Shown in pieces: positions 48,759 through 58,494 of a DNA stretch of 64,000 nucleotides. Made by a program: the position numbers and the translations under genes. Under the pieces are notes generated by a model that worked only from the letters and a program-made list of their open reading frames with translations, ran no database searches and was not told where the DNA came from. This stretch comes from Alkalispirochaeta americana (GTDB lineage: Bacteria; Spirochaetota; Spirochaetia; DSM-27196; Alkalispirochaetaceae), in the NCBI RefSeq assembly GCF_900156105.1, contig NZ_FTMS01000009.1:1-64000 (forward strand), given 5' to 3'. Each line of letters opens with the position of its first letter. Within the stretch, counting starts at the first letter, position 1.

Positions 48759-51035
48759 ATGACTCCCACAGCTCCCATACGTGCAAAAACTGCTCCGGCA
48801 GAATGGACAGGCTTCAGGTCAGGCCGCTGGGTTAATCACATTGATGTGAGAGATTTTATACAGCAGAACTATACACCCTACGAGGGCGATGAGAACTTTC
48901 TCGCGGGTCCTACGGAGGCAACAAACAGACTCTGGGAAGAGGTTCTGGAGCTTCTTAAAAAAGAGCAGGCTGCCGGAGGAACTCTCGATGTGGATGCCTC
49001 GACGATCTCCACCATCGACTCCCACGGCCCCGGATATATCAATCGGGAGCTCGAAAAAGTTGTGGGACTTCAGACCGACGCCCCCCTCCGCAGGGCTATC
49101 ATCCCCAATGGCGGGATCAAGGTTGTGCAGAATGCCTGCAAGGCCTACGGCCACGATCTGAATCCCGGGGTGTGGGATATTTTCACACGCTACCGAAAAA
49201 CCCACAATGACGGTGTTTTCGATGCCTATACTCCGGAAATGCGGGCCGCCCGGAGCGCGGGAATCATCACGGGCCTTCCCGATGCCTACGGACGAGGACG
49301 AATTATCGGAGACTACCGCAGGGTTGCTCTCTACGGGGTCGATCAACTTATCCGGGACAAGGAGGAGCAGAAGAGCTCTGTCGAGATCGGTTCTCTGGAA
49401 GAGGAGGCTATCCGGCTTCGGGAAGAGCTTTCGGAACAGATTGCCGCCCTGGGAGAACTCCTTCTCATGGCAGAAAACTACGGCTTCGACATTTCCCGTC
49501 CCGCCTCAACCGCCCGGGAGGCAATTCAGTGGCTTTACTTTTCCTACCTGGCTGCGGTGAAGGAGCAGAACGGCGCAGCCATGAGCCTGGGCAGGGTTGC
49601 TACCTTCCTGGATATCTACATCGACCGGGACATTTCCCGGGGAGCACTGTCCGAACCGGAAGCCCAGGAGCTGATCGACCATTTTGTCATGAAACTGCGC
49701 CTGGTGCGCTTTCTCCGCACCCCCGAGTACAACGAACTCTTCTCCGGAGACCCTACTTGGGTGACAGAAGTCCTGGGAGGGATGGGAACCGACGGCAGAA
49801 CCCTCGTAACGCGAACATCCTACCGATTTCTCCATACACTTTATAATTTGGGCGCGGCACCGGAACCCAACCTTACAGTACTCTGGTCCCGGAGTCTGCC
49901 TGAACCGTTCAAGCGATATACAGCGAAGGTCTCTGTGGATACCAGCTCGATCCAATACGAGAATGACGATCTCATGCGCCCCTACTGGGGTGATGACTAC
50001 GGAATAGCCTGCTGTGTCTCGGCCATGCGCCTGGGAAAACAAATGCAATTTTTCGGAGCTCGCTGCAATCTTGCCAAAGCTCTTCTGTACGCAATCAACG
50101 GAGGACGCGATGAGACCAGCGGCACTCAGGTTGGCCCTCGTTTTGAACCAATCCTTGGGAAATACCTCGACTACAACGAGGTGATGGAAAAATTCGATTT
50201 TTTCCTCGACTGGATAGCGAACCTTTATATCAACACCCTGAATGTCATTCACTGCATGCACGACAAGTACAGTTACGAACGAATTCAGATGGCTCTCCAC
50301 GACCGGGATGTATACCGGACCATGGCCTGTGGCATCGCTGGTCTCTCGGTCTGTGCAGATTCACTTTCAGCGATCAAATACAGCAAAGTCCGCACCATCC
50401 GCGATGAAACCGGCATGGTGGTGGACTTCGCCATCGAAGGACCTGACGCAGAAAACTGGCCCAAGTTCGGAAACAATGATCCCGCCGTGGATGACATTGC
50501 TATTGATCTGGTTGAGCGGTTCATGAAAAAACTCAAGAAAAACCGCACGTACCGCAGTGCCGATCCTACCCTTTCGGTTCTCACCATCACCTCGAACGTG
50601 GTGTACGGAAAGAAAACCGGCAATACTCCCGACGGAAGGAAGGCAGGCGAGCCCTTTGCACCAGGAGCAAATCCCATGCACGGCAGGGATACCCAGGGTG
50701 CGCTGGCCTCACTCAGCTCTGTGGCAAAGCTTCCCTACGAGTTTTCCCAGGATGGAATCTCTTATACCTTCTCTATCGAGCCCCAATCTCTCGGCAAGGA
50801 CCACAACACCAGGGTGAGCAATCTCTGCGCACTCCTGGACGGCTACGCCGCTGAGGGGGGACATCACATCAACGTGAACGTCCTGGACCGGGAGATGCTT
50901 CGTGATGCCATGGAACACCCCGAGCATTATCCACAGCTGACGATCAGGGTATCGGGTTACGCCGTGAACTTTGTCAAACTGACCCGGGAGCAGCAGCTCG
51001 ATGTGATCAACCGGACCTTCCACGCGCGGATCTGA
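48759..51035 (+). CDS. pflB: pyruvate formate-lyase
   Basis: Glycyl-radical enzyme of 758 aa converting pyruvate and CoA to acetyl-CoA and formate. It matches E. coli PflB along its length: the catalytic C418-C419 pair in [37 protein letters not shown]-like [38 protein letters not shown]. The glycyl-radical loop RVSGYAVNF has G733. The tight match argues for pyruvate rather than another glycyl-radical substrate. It is followed at once by its activase (stop/start overlap ATGA-type), and an operator candidate lies upstream. Confidence 0.97.
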   Translation: MTPTAPIRAKTAPAEWTGFRSGRWVNHIDVRDFIQQNYTPYEGDENFLAGPTEATNRLWEEVLELLKKEQAAGGTLDVDASTISTIDSHGPGYINRELEKVVGLQTDAPLRRAIIPNGGIKVVQNACKAYGHDLNPGVWDIFTRYRKTHNDGVFDAYTPEMRAARSAGIITGLPDAYGRGRIIGDYRRVALYGVDQLIRDKEEQKSSVEIGSLEEEAIRLREELSEQIAALGELLLMAENYGFDISRPASTAREAIQWLYFSYLAAVKEQNGAAMSLGRVATFLDIYIDRDISRGALSEPEAQELIDHFVMKLRLVRFLRTPEYNELFSGDPTWVTEVLGGMGTDGRTLVTRTSYRFLHTLYNLGAAPEPNLTVLWSRSLPEPFKRYTAKVSVDTSSIQYENDDLMRPYWGDDYGIACCVSAMRLGKQMQFFGARCNLAKALLYAINGGRDETSGTQVGPRFEPILGKYLDYNEVMEKFDFFLDWIANLYINTLNVIHCMHDKYSYERIQMALHDRDVYRTMACGIAGLSVCADSLSAIKYSKVRTIRDETGMVVDFAIEGPDAENWPKFGNNDPAVDDIAIDLVERFMKKLKKNRTYRSADPTLSVLTITSNVVYGKKTGNTPDGRKAGEPFAPGANPMHGRDTQGALASLSSVAKLPYEFSQDGISYTFSIEPQSLGKDHNTRVSNLCALLDGYAAEGGHHINVNVLDREMLRDAMEHPEHYPQLTIRVSGYAVNFVKLTREQQLDVINRTFHARI

Positions 51036-51847
51036 TGGGGGGAACAATAATCGGGGGAGGCCTCTCCGGGGCCACCCCCGAAGCAGGCCAAACGATTCGA
51101 ATCCATTCCGTGGAGACCTTCGGCACCGTCGATGGACCCGGGATCCGCTACGTTGTCTTCCTGCAGGGATGCCCCCTGCGGTGCGCCTACTGCCATAACC
51201 GCGACACCTGGGATCAAGGGGGCGGAACGGTTACGGGCGTCACCGACCTGGCCATCGACATCGAGCGCTATACAGGATTCCTGCGCCCCTCCGGTGGCGG
51301 CGTCACTGCCACGGGTGGAGAGCCCCTGCTTCAGGCCGGCGCAGTGAAAGATCTTTTCTCTCTGGTACGCACCATGAATCTGACCACCGCGCTGGATACC
51401 TCGGGATATGTAACGGTCACCCCTCTTGTCAGGAAGGTTCTGGAACTTACCGATCTGGTTATCCTTGACCTGAAACAGGGGAACGACAGAGCTCATCAAG
51501 AGCTTACGGGGGTGTCCTCCAGGAAGATCAGAGCTTTCGCCGAGACAGTTTCCCATTTGGGAAAACCCCTATGGATACGGCACGTTGTTGTCCCGGGGCA
51601 CACCACCCGGCCAGCTGACGTGGAGAACCTGGCGACCTTCGTATCCAGGCTCGCAGGGGTTCAACGGGTCGAACTACTGCCGTACCACGAGCTGGGGAAA
51701 CATAAGTGGGAGGCTCTGGGAGAGACCTACCCGCTGAACGGTGTACCACCTCCGTCAAAAGATGAGATGAAGAAGGTTGCCTCGATCTTTCTCGACAAAA
51801 ATCTTCCCCTTCATTATCCTGACAAGCTGCACACAGAGTCCTCGTGA
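51035..51847 (+). CDS. pflA: pyruvate formate-lyase activating enzyme
   Basis: Radical-SAM protein of 270 aa that makes the glycyl radical on PflB. The cluster motif CPLRCAYC has C46, C50 and C53. The N-terminal VETFGTVDGPGIRYVVFLQG and the later GGVTATGGEPLLQ and LDLKQGNDRAHQELTGV are typical of PflA. It has about 18 extra N-terminal residues compared with E. coli. The ATG overlaps the pflB stop by one base. A GC-rich palindrome follows before the convergent chemoreceptor. Confidence 0.95.
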   Translation: MGGTIIGGGLSGATPEAGQTIRIHSVETFGTVDGPGIRYVVFLQGCPLRCAYCHNRDTWDQGGGTVTGVTDLAIDIERYTGFLRPSGGGVTATGGEPLLQAGAVKDLFSLVRTMNLTTALDTSGYVTVTPLVRKVLELTDLVILDLKQGNDRAHQELTGVSSRKIRAFAETVSHLGKPLWIRHVVVPGHTTRPADVENLATFVSRLAGVQRVELLPYHELGKHKWEALGETYPLNGVPPPSKDEMKKVASIFLDKNLPLHYPDKLHTESS

Positions 51848-51874
51848 GAAGCCCCCCGGGGGGGAAGGGATGTA

Positions 51875-53743
51875 CTACAACGTGTACGCCTCAATATTAC
51901 GTACTGCGTCCTGAAGACTTTCCCGAGTAGCGCCGGTCTGGGAGTCGATCGCTGCGATAGCATCGCGAATAACAGCAACACCCTGATCGATTTGTATCAT
52001 TGCCTCTCGCACTTCTTCGCTAATACCGGACAAGGATGCGGCAGCAGAAAGAATATGAGACGATCCATCGGTCATCTCGCGAGATCCCTGGTGAACTCGC
52101 TGTGTAATGTTGTTTATATCGACCAGGGAAGAGCGGATTTGGGTTCCCGCTGAACTCTGTTCATCCATTCCTTGTTTTATCTCGCCCACAAGCTCACTAA
52201 CGGATCCTACATTCTCCTGGATTGCCGCGAAGCTCCCGGCCGTCGCCCGGGTTGCTTCCACGACGGATCCTACGATGTCGATCTCCCGCTTCAAATTACG
52301 GGCAATCGCCTTGGACTGATCTGCCGCGGCCTCGGCCAGCTTTCTGATTTCCTGAGCCACAACGGTAAAGCCCAGACCTGACTCACCGGCATGGGCGGCC
52401 TCGATTGCTGCGTTCATGGCCAACAAATTTGTTCTGGCCGATATCTCTGCGATCAGCTTGTTTGCCTGCTGCAGATTTTCCGAGTTATCGCTCAGGAGGT
52501 GAATCTCTTCCAGGGCAGAATCAAGCGATATTTTTCCCGCATGAGCAACCTGGACCAGTTCATGAACGGCAGTTTCAGCCCTGTTATTCGATCTGCGCAG
52601 GGAATCAACACTGGAGATCATCTCTTCGATGGCCGCGCTGGATTCTGTTACACCCGATGCCTGGGACTCAATAGCTTGATCCAGGCTCTTCACACTGGAG
52701 ACTATTTCCTCGATCGACGACGATGTCTGATCCACGCTCTCCACCTGGGTCTCCATCTGCTGCCTGGTCGAGGCGGTGTGGGCCACAACCTGGTCAATAG
52801 CCTGCACCATGGCGCGAACGCTGGAGAGCAGTATGCCGCTGGACTCCTCCACCCGTGCCACAATTGACCGGATTCCTCCAAGACTGGAATGCAGTGAAGT
52901 GGCCATGTGATTGAATGCCTCCAGGGCAACACCAATCTCGTCGCGAAGGCCGGGTTGCAACCGCACCGTGAGGTCCCCTGTTGCCGCTGCATTGATAGCT
53001 CCCAGAAGAGACCTCAGGGGTCGCAGGATTGTTGTATAAAACTGGAAAGACGTAATGATCGTTCCGAAAGCAAGAAACAGGACGGGCACGGTATTCCGGA
53101 GGAGCATGGGGCGAAGGCCCTCCTCCACCAGACCCCTTGCCTGGGCAACGCCCAAATCCAGATTGAACCCGACCACGAGCAAGGCACCAACCAGAGCAGG
53201 AGCCAGCGAGACGATCGCCGTTTTCCATCCAATGCTGATAGTACGTCCCCGGGCGGTAACAGGAAACCAGTCTGCTGAACGCTCAAGCCGGTTGCTTATG
53301 GCAATACCCAAGGGCAAAACGACCAAAGCGATCAGACCTGCCCCCACAAGAACCCCGCCTACAAGAATATGGGGATCATCAGGAAAAAATATCCCTGTGA
53401 GAAGAGCAGGCCCTGCAACAATATTCACTGCGCTTGAGGCAGTAAAGAGAGGAAGAACCCCTCTGAGTGCCCGCACCACGACCAGGCAACTCTCCGGGTC
53501 ATGACTGCCCCGGTGGTCTTCGATCCGCCTCCGGACACGTTCTACGCCCAGAAAAGCCACAACAAAACAGAGCATACTTATCAGGGGTGTCACCGGGTGC
53601 AGGACCATTCGATACACCGTAACGGGATCAAGAAGTCCCGAGGCAAAGCGCAGGAGTAACCATATCGGTGGCGGCAAAAGAAAACCCGCCACCACTAATC
53701 CACGAACCCCCGGGCAGCCCGGCTTTTTTTTATTCTCTCTCAT
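51875..53743 (-). CDS. methyl-accepting chemotaxis protein with six-TM N-terminus
   Basis: Chemoreceptor of 622 aa. Instead of the usual two membrane segments around a periplasmic domain, the first 240 residues hold six hydrophobic segments (about 14-33, 47-66, 93-118, 126-148, 170-193, 218-238) with only short loops. A HAMP domain follows ([32 protein letters not shown]), then the signalling domain with [40 protein letters not shown]. It may sense within the membrane or through a partner. No good ribosome site is seen at the ATG. Confidence 0.9.
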   Translation of the reverse strand: MRENKKKPGCPGVRGLVVAGFLLPPPIWLLLRFASGLLDPVTVYRMVLHPVTPLISMLCFVVAFLGVERVRRRIEDHRGSHDPESCLVVVRALRGVLPLFTASSAVNIVAGPALLTGIFFPDDPHILVGGVLVGAGLIALVVLPLGIAISNRLERSADWFPVTARGRTISIGWKTAIVSLAPALVGALLVVGFNLDLGVAQARGLVEEGLRPMLLRNTVPVLFLAFGTIITSFQFYTTILRPLRSLLGAINAAATGDLTVRLQPGLRDEIGVALEAFNHMATSLHSSLGGIRSIVARVEESSGILLSSVRAMVQAIDQVVAHTASTRQQMETQVESVDQTSSSIEEIVSSVKSLDQAIESQASGVTESSAAIEEMISSVDSLRRSNNRAETAVHELVQVAHAGKISLDSALEEIHLLSDNSENLQQANKLIAEISARTNLLAMNAAIEAAHAGESGLGFTVVAQEIRKLAEAAADQSKAIARNLKREIDIVGSVVEATRATAGSFAAIQENVGSVSELVGEIKQGMDEQSSAGTQIRSSLVDINNITQRVHQGSREMTDGSSHILSAAASLSGISEEVREAMIQIDQGVAVIRDAIAAIDSQTGATRESLQDAVRNIEAYTL

Positions 53744-53772
53744 CTGTTATGGTGTCCCGCTTTCTGATGAAC

Positions 53773-53791
53773 GGGCCGCACCGGGCGGCCC
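53773..53791 (-). terminator. hairpin after the divergent CoA-transferase gene
   Basis: GGGCCGC-5 nt-GCGGCCC, a perfect 7-bp GC stem 30 bp beyond the CoA-transferase stop and before the chemoreceptor start. No U-run is seen. Confidence 0.45.
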
Positions 53792-53820
53792 TTGATATTA
53801 CGGAATAATAATACATCACC

Positions 53821-55035
53821 TTAGAGATCGTCTGCAAAGACACCCCTGGACTTCATCTGATCGAAGGTTTCGGGATCGTAGCCCAGAACGTCGCAGACAA
53901 CATCCCGGTTATGCTCTCCCAGTATGGGCGCAGGCCCCTTGATATCGGTTTCGGCTTCCGAATATTTGATGGGACAGTTGTTGATTCGGACCTCTCCCAG
54001 AAAGGGCTGCTCAATACGGGGAGCCATGTTCCAGAACCGGGTCTGCTCTGACTCAATGACATCCTTCACGGTGCAGAGCTTTCCCCGGGGCAAACCTGCG
54101 GCATCCATCATCTCTGCGATCTCATCGGTGGTATGGCGGGATGTCCACTCCTCAATTATTTCATCGATCCTGTCCATGTTTTCAAGCCGTTCGAGACCCG
54201 TCGAGAGCCCCTCGGCCTTCTCCAGATCGGGACGCCCCATGATTGTAACCAGCTTTTTCCAGAGGAAATTGTTTATGGCGATGATGTTAATGTAGCCGTC
54301 CCTGGTCTTGTACAGGTTATGAGGACTAGCCGAAGGGTGTCGGCTCCCTACGGTTCCTGCAATTACCCCCTCCATATCGTACCCCGGGATAGCATCCTCC
54401 AGCACCGTGACTCCGCTGTTATAGAGACTGATGTCCACGTGCTGCCCCTGACCGGTTCTTTCCCGATAATGAAGCGCTCCCAGGATCCCTATGACCAGAT
54501 CCCGTCCCGAAAGGTAGTCCAGAACAGAGAACCCCACGCGGTGAGGCTTCTCTCCCCAGGGCCCGTTCTGCGCGGCAATACCACACTCCGACTGGACGCA
54601 GATGTCGTAAGCCCCCCTCTGTGCCCAGGGGCCTTTCTGGCCATAGCCGGAAATCTCCCCGTAAATGATTCCGGGCTTCAGATTTCTGATAGTCTCGTAG
54701 TCGATCCCGAACTTCGCCAGCGTGCCGGGCTTGAAATTTGCGATCACCACATCGGCCCACTCCAGAATGAGCTTACGGGCGATCTCCTGTCCCTCTTCCG
54801 TCCTGAGATCCAGGGCCATGGACTTCTCACCGCAGTTCAGGGCAGTGAAAATACCACTTTGGAGCTTCCCCCGGTTATCCTTCTTCACCGGTCTGATCAT
54901 CCGCATGGTGTCACCCTGATGGGGCTCTATCTTTATAACCTCGGCCCCCAAGTCGCAGAGCATCCGGGCAGCACTCGGCGCCGATATAACCAAACCGAAA
55001 CTGACAACTCTCAGTCCTTCCAGAACTCGTTTCAT
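53821..55035 (-). CDS. family III (CaiB/BaiF) CoA-transferase, divergent copy
   Basis: CoA-transferase of 404 aa. It has VVSFGLVISAPSAARMLCDLGAEVIKIE, DLRTEEGQEIARKLI, ISGYGQKGPWAQRGAYDICVQSECG, the likely catalytic Asp in FSVLDYLSGRDL, and YRERTGQGQHVDISLYNS. Members (HadA, FldA, CaiB) move CoA between a product acyl-CoA and a 2-hydroxy or other acid. It is divergent from the dehydratase operon and shares its 270-bp promoter region. A second, different family member ends that operon, so the two may serve different acids. AAGGAG sets the ATG. Confidence 0.9.
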   Translation of the reverse strand: MKRVLEGLRVVSFGLVISAPSAARMLCDLGAEVIKIEPHQGDTMRMIRPVKKDNRGKLQSGIFTALNCGEKSMALDLRTEEGQEIARKLILEWADVVIANFKPGTLAKFGIDYETIRNLKPGIIYGEISGYGQKGPWAQRGAYDICVQSECGIAAQNGPWGEKPHRVGFSVLDYLSGRDLVIGILGALHYRERTGQGQHVDISLYNSGVTVLEDAIPGYDMEGVIAGTVGSRHPSASPHNLYKTRDGYINIIAINNFLWKKLVTIMGRPDLEKAEGLSTGLERLENMDRIDEIIEEWTSRHTTDEIAEMMDAAGLPRGKLCTVKDVIESEQTRFWNMAPRIEQPFLGEVRINNCPIKYSEAETDIKGPAPILGEHNRDVVCDVLGYDPETFDQMKSRGVFADDL

Positions 55036-55175
55036 TGCTATTCTCCTTCATGTGATATTCGTTTATATATATTTTTTTACCTTTTTAACAAACATTCCTC
55101 CCCTTCTTTCTTCCTTCGCCCCCTCCTCCTTCCGGATTTCCTCTCATGAAACCCCGCTATATTGATAATTAATTA

Positions 55176-55204
55176 TTGACACCCCACTATAGCACGACTA
55201 TAAT
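55176..55204 (+). promoter_or_regulatory. consensus sigma70 promoter of the dehydratase operon
   Basis: TTGACA (55176-55181), exactly 17 nt, TATAAT (55199-55204): a perfect consensus promoter. It leaves a leader of about 95 nt before the activator ATG. Such a strong promoter normally needs repression, and a palindrome touches its -10. Confidence 0.8.
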
Positions 55205-55215
55205 CGGTCTTACCA
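55205..55215. promoter_or_regulatory. operator CGGTCTTACCA adjacent to the -10
   Basis: Directly after TATAAT. It is the complement of TGGTAAGACCG, differing by one base from the pflB site TGGTAAGACCA at 48722-48732. It fits the FadR-type GntR pattern, and the position suggests repression. Confidence 0.6.
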
Positions 55216-55306
55216 GTTCACTAGGTTAACAAAATTGCCCAGTGCGTTCAACGGAATCTTTCCTGAATGAAGCTGGATAACACCTCAGTTGGTGAAGGAC
55301 AAAAGA

Positions 55307-56089
55307 ATGTACAGCCTGGGAATCGACATAGGATCGACCACGTCTAAAGGAGCCATTCTTGAGGATGGTCGGCGAATAGTTTCCACATCTCTCAGGAAAG
55401 CGGGCATCGGAACGGATGGCCCCAGGGAAGTGGTGCAGGACCTCCTGAGAGCGAGTGATCTGGACGAGGGACAGATTGGTGTCACCGTCGCAACAGGGTA
55501 CGGACGCACCCTGTACCCCGGAGCTCATTACCGGGTGAGCGAGCTGACCTGCCACGCCCTGGGAGCTCATTTCATCTTCCCGGGAATTCGAACGCTTATC
55601 GATATCGGAGGGCAGGACGCAAAAGCGATCTCCCTGGATGGATCGGGTCGAATGAGCAATTTTCAGATGAACGACAAATGCGCCGCAGGAACAGGCCGTT
55701 TCCTGGACGTTATGGCCGGAATACTTCAGCTTCACGCCGGTGATCTGGCAGGAGAAGCAGCTTTGGCCGAGTCGATCTGCCCCATCTCCAGCACCTGCAC
55801 TGTTTTTGCAGAATCGGAGGTTATATCGCACCTGGCGCAAGGGGTGAACCGGAAGGATCTGGTTGCGGGAATATGCGAATCCGTAGCCACCCGGACAGGC
55901 TCCCTCGCCAAACGTGTCGGGGTTACCCCTCCCCTGGCAATGAGCGGCGGAGTTGCCCTGAATGAGGGAGTCCGCGGCGCTCTTTCCCGATATCTGGAGG
56001 TCGAAATTCTCTTCTCTCCCCTGGCTCAGTTTTTTGGCGGCCTCGGCGCAGCCCTGTACGGTTACCAAACATATAACAAGGAGAATTGA
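55307..56089 (+). CDS. 2-hydroxyacyl-CoA dehydratase activator (HadI/FldI/HgdC-type)
   Basis: ATPase of 260 aa (ASKHA fold) with one [4Fe-4S] cluster held between two subunits. It injects one electron into the dehydratase with ATP hydrolysis. It has GIDIGSTTSKGAIL (phosphate 1), DIGGQDAKAISLD, the cluster ligands C125 (NDKCAAGTGRF) and C164 (PISSTCTVFAESE), MSGGVALNEGV, and FFGGLGAALYG. GAAGG about 8 nt upstream sets the ATG at 55307. It is first in the operon. Ferredoxin reduced by the bifurcating ETF could supply its electron. Confidence 0.95.
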   Translation: MYSLGIDIGSTTSKGAILEDGRRIVSTSLRKAGIGTDGPREVVQDLLRASDLDEGQIGVTVATGYGRTLYPGAHYRVSELTCHALGAHFIFPGIRTLIDIGGQDAKAISLDGSGRMSNFQMNDKCAAGTGRFLDVMAGILQLHAGDLAGEAALAESICPISSTCTVFAESEVISHLAQGVNRKDLVAGICESVATRTGSLAKRVGVTPPLAMSGGVALNEGVRGALSRYLEVEILFSPLAQFFGGLGAALYGYQTYNKEN

Positions 56090-56091
56090 CC

Positions 56092-57327
56092 ATGGCAGAA
56101 GAAGTCAGAAAAAAACCCGCCCCCCCCGATCCTGATTCGGCACGATTCAAGCTCGGGGCAATTATCGAAAAACACTATCGGGAAGTTCACGAAGCAAAAG
56201 CCCGGGGAGAAAAAATCGGATGGTGCGCCAGCAACTTTCCCCAGGAGATCTTCCAGACCCTGGGAGTCAAGGTGTGTTATCCCGAGAACCAGGCGGCGGC
56301 AATCGCGGCCCGTGGCGCAGGACAGAAACTCTGCGAGATAGCCGAGAGCGAGGGATATTCAAACGATATCTGTGCCTACGCCAGAATCAGTCTGGCCTAT
56401 ACCAGGGTGAAGGATGTACCCGAGCAGAATATGCCTCTGCCCGACTTTCTGCTCTGCTGCAACAACATCTGTAACTGCATGATTAAATGGTACGAAAATC
56501 TCGCGGAAGACCTGGATATCCCGCTTATCCTCATCGATATCCCCTTCAATACCGCTTATGAGCCGGGTCCGGACCAGATTGCCTACGTCAGGGCCCAGTT
56601 CATGGATGCCATCAGCCAGCTCGAGAGGATCACCGGAACCACCTGGAGCGAGGACCGTTTCAGGCAGGTCATGGAAATATCCAACCGGAGCTCCAGGGCC
56701 TGGCTGGAAGCAACAGGCTATACCCGCTACAAACCGAGCCCCCTGAGCGGCTTCGATCTTCTGAACCACATGGCCGTTGCTGTCTGCGCACGGGGAACCG
56801 TGGAGGCTGCCGAGGCCTTTGAAACGCTGATAGAGGAATATAAAGAGGCCGTTGAGAAGGGAACCAGCACCTTCCGGGCTGAAGAAAAACATCGTTTCAT
56901 GTTTGAGGGAATCGCCTGCTGGCCCCATCTGCGAACCACTTTTTCTGCGCTGAAAAACAGGGGGATGAACATGGTAGCCACCATATACGCAGACGCCTTT
57001 GGCCAGGTGTATCAGGATCTGGATGGACTGATCCGGGGGTATTGCTCGGTACCAAACGCGGTAAACCTCGAAAAAGCCCGGGACACACGCATCGGGATTG
57101 TCAAGAAGACCGGCGCCGAGGGACTTCTGGTTCATACCAACCGCTCCTGCAAACTCTGGAGCGGTTTCATGCAGGAAATGAGCAAGCAGATAGGCGAGAG
57201 TTGCGACATTCCGGTGGTCTCCTTCGACGGAGACCAGGCAGATCCCAGAAACTTCTCGGCGGCTCAGTACGAGACCCGCGTTCAGGGGCTCGCAGAACTC
57301 ATGGAAGTACGGAAGAAGGGGGAATGA
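56092..57327 (+). CDS. 2-hydroxyacyl-CoA dehydratase subunit (HadB/FldB-type)
   Basis: Protein of 411 aa, HgdB-like family. Cys ligands for a [4Fe-4S] cluster are visible: C81 and C94 (CEIAESEGYSNDICAYARIS), C122/C123/C127/C129 (LLCCNNICNC), and a late NRSCKLWSGFM. It dehydrates an (R)-2-hydroxyacyl-CoA to (E)-2-enoyl-CoA by a ketyl radical route, together with the next subunit. AAGGAG before the ATG, 2 bp after the activator stop. The exact substrate (lactate-, leucine-, glutamate- or phenylalanine-derived) cannot be told here. Confidence 0.93.
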   Translation: MAEEVRKKPAPPDPDSARFKLGAIIEKHYREVHEAKARGEKIGWCASNFPQEIFQTLGVKVCYPENQAAAIAARGAGQKLCEIAESEGYSNDICAYARISLAYTRVKDVPEQNMPLPDFLLCCNNICNCMIKWYENLAEDLDIPLILIDIPFNTAYEPGPDQIAYVRAQFMDAISQLERITGTTWSEDRFRQVMEISNRSSRAWLEATGYTRYKPSPLSGFDLLNHMAVAVCARGTVEAAEAFETLIEEYKEAVEKGTSTFRAEEKHRFMFEGIACWPHLRTTFSALKNRGMNMVATIYADAFGQVYQDLDGLIRGYCSVPNAVNLEKARDTRIGIVKKTGAEGLLVHTNRSCKLWSGFMQEMSKQIGESCDIPVVSFDGDQADPRNFSAAQYETRVQGLAELMEVRKKGE

Positions 57328-57331
57328 CACC

Positions 57332-58492
57332 ATGACGAACCAGGAAATACTCTCGGTCTTTGCAGAGGCAGCCGGGAATCCCAAGAAACAACTCCACCAT
57401 CATCTCAGTCAGGGACGCAAGGTAGTCGCCCTGGCACCGGTCTATGCTCCGGAGGAGCTCATCCATTCCCAGGGATTTGTACCCATGGGTGCCTGGGGAG
57501 CAGATCTGGAACTACAGGAGGCAAAGGCATTCTTTCCGGCCTTTATCTGTTCCATAACTCAGTCCATTGTGGAGCTGGGCATCCGGGGTGCTTACGAGGG
57601 AATAAGCGCCATGGTCATTCCAACGCTCTGCGATTCCCTGAAAGTCCTGACCCAGAACTGGAAGCACGCGGTTCCCTCCATTCCCCTTATCGTCACCAGT
57701 TACCCCCAGAACAGGGGTATTCCCGCGGCACAGGAATATCTGAAATCGGGTCTTGTACAGATTTCGGCAGAGCTGGAAGGGCTGGGGGGCTCGCCCCTTT
57801 CGGAAGAGGCCCTCGCGGAATCGATCGATCTTTACAACCGCCACCGGAAAGCCATGAGGGATCTTTCCAGGATTCTGGGAGAACATCCCCGGATCAGCGC
57901 CCGAGAAAGAAGCAACATTTTCAAGAGCGCCCACTTTATGAGAAAAGAGGATCATCTGAAGCTGGTTGAGGGACTCATCGAGGGGTTGTCCGGCCAGGAA
58001 GCCCAGAGTTTGCCCGACCAGAAGGATGATGGCCCCGCCTCCAGAACCAGAGTGATCACCACCGGAATACTGGCTGATCACCCCCGGTTGCTGACCATTC
58101 TGGACGAGGCGGGGTTTCATCTGGTGGCCGATGACCTGGCCCACGAGTCAAGACAGTACCGGACCGATGCTCCCGCCGGGGGCGACCCCCTGAACGCGCT
58201 GGTAGAGCGCTTTTGCAATCAGCAGCATTGCTCTGTCCTTTTTGACCCCCGAAAGGGAAGAGCCTCCTACCTGGCCGACCTCGCTACCCGGGAGAACGCT
58301 CGGGGCGTGATCTATTTCATGACCAAATTCTGTGACCCCGAAGAGTTTGATCTTGTGCCGGTCAAGAGGAACTGCGATGCAGCGGGGCTTCCCTTTCTCT
58401 CCATAGAGGTTGATAGACAGATGTCGAACTTTAGCCAGGCCAGAACGGCTCTGGAAACCTTTAAAGAATTGATAGAACAGAGGAGAATGTAG
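57332..58492 (+). CDS. 2-hydroxyacyl-CoA dehydratase second subunit (HadC/FldC-type)
   Basis: Protein of 386 aa in the same superfamily. It has VVALAPVYAPEELIHSQGFVPMGAWGADLELQEAKAFFPAFICSITQSIVELGIRG and MVIPTLCDSLKVLTQNWKHAVP, where the Cys residues bind the second cluster. SIEVDRQMSNFSQARTALETFKELIEQ near the C-terminus is typical of the small subunits. It starts 4 bp after the first subunit. Heterodimers of this kind are the catalytic core of the HadBC and FldBC dehydratases. Confidence 0.92.
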   Translation: MTNQEILSVFAEAAGNPKKQLHHHLSQGRKVVALAPVYAPEELIHSQGFVPMGAWGADLELQEAKAFFPAFICSITQSIVELGIRGAYEGISAMVIPTLCDSLKVLTQNWKHAVPSIPLIVTSYPQNRGIPAAQEYLKSGLVQISAELEGLGGSPLSEEALAESIDLYNRHRKAMRDLSRILGEHPRISARERSNIFKSAHFMRKEDHLKLVEGLIEGLSGQEAQSLPDQKDDGPASRTRVITTGILADHPRLLTILDEAGFHLVADDLAHESRQYRTDAPAGGDPLNALVERFCNQQHCSVLFDPRKGRASYLADLATRENARGVIYFMTKFCDPEEFDLVPVKRNCDAAGLPFLSIEVDRQMSNFSQARTALETFKELIEQRRM

Positions 58493-58494
58493 TT

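Noticed and set aside
51851-51863. C/G palindrome after pflA as a terminator
   Set aside because: CCCCCC/GGGGGG has no loop and no U-run; a stable hairpin would need to lose most of its stem.
54133-55149. 338-codon open frame on the plus strand
   Set aside because: It is antisense to the divergent CoA-transferase; no recognisable domain.
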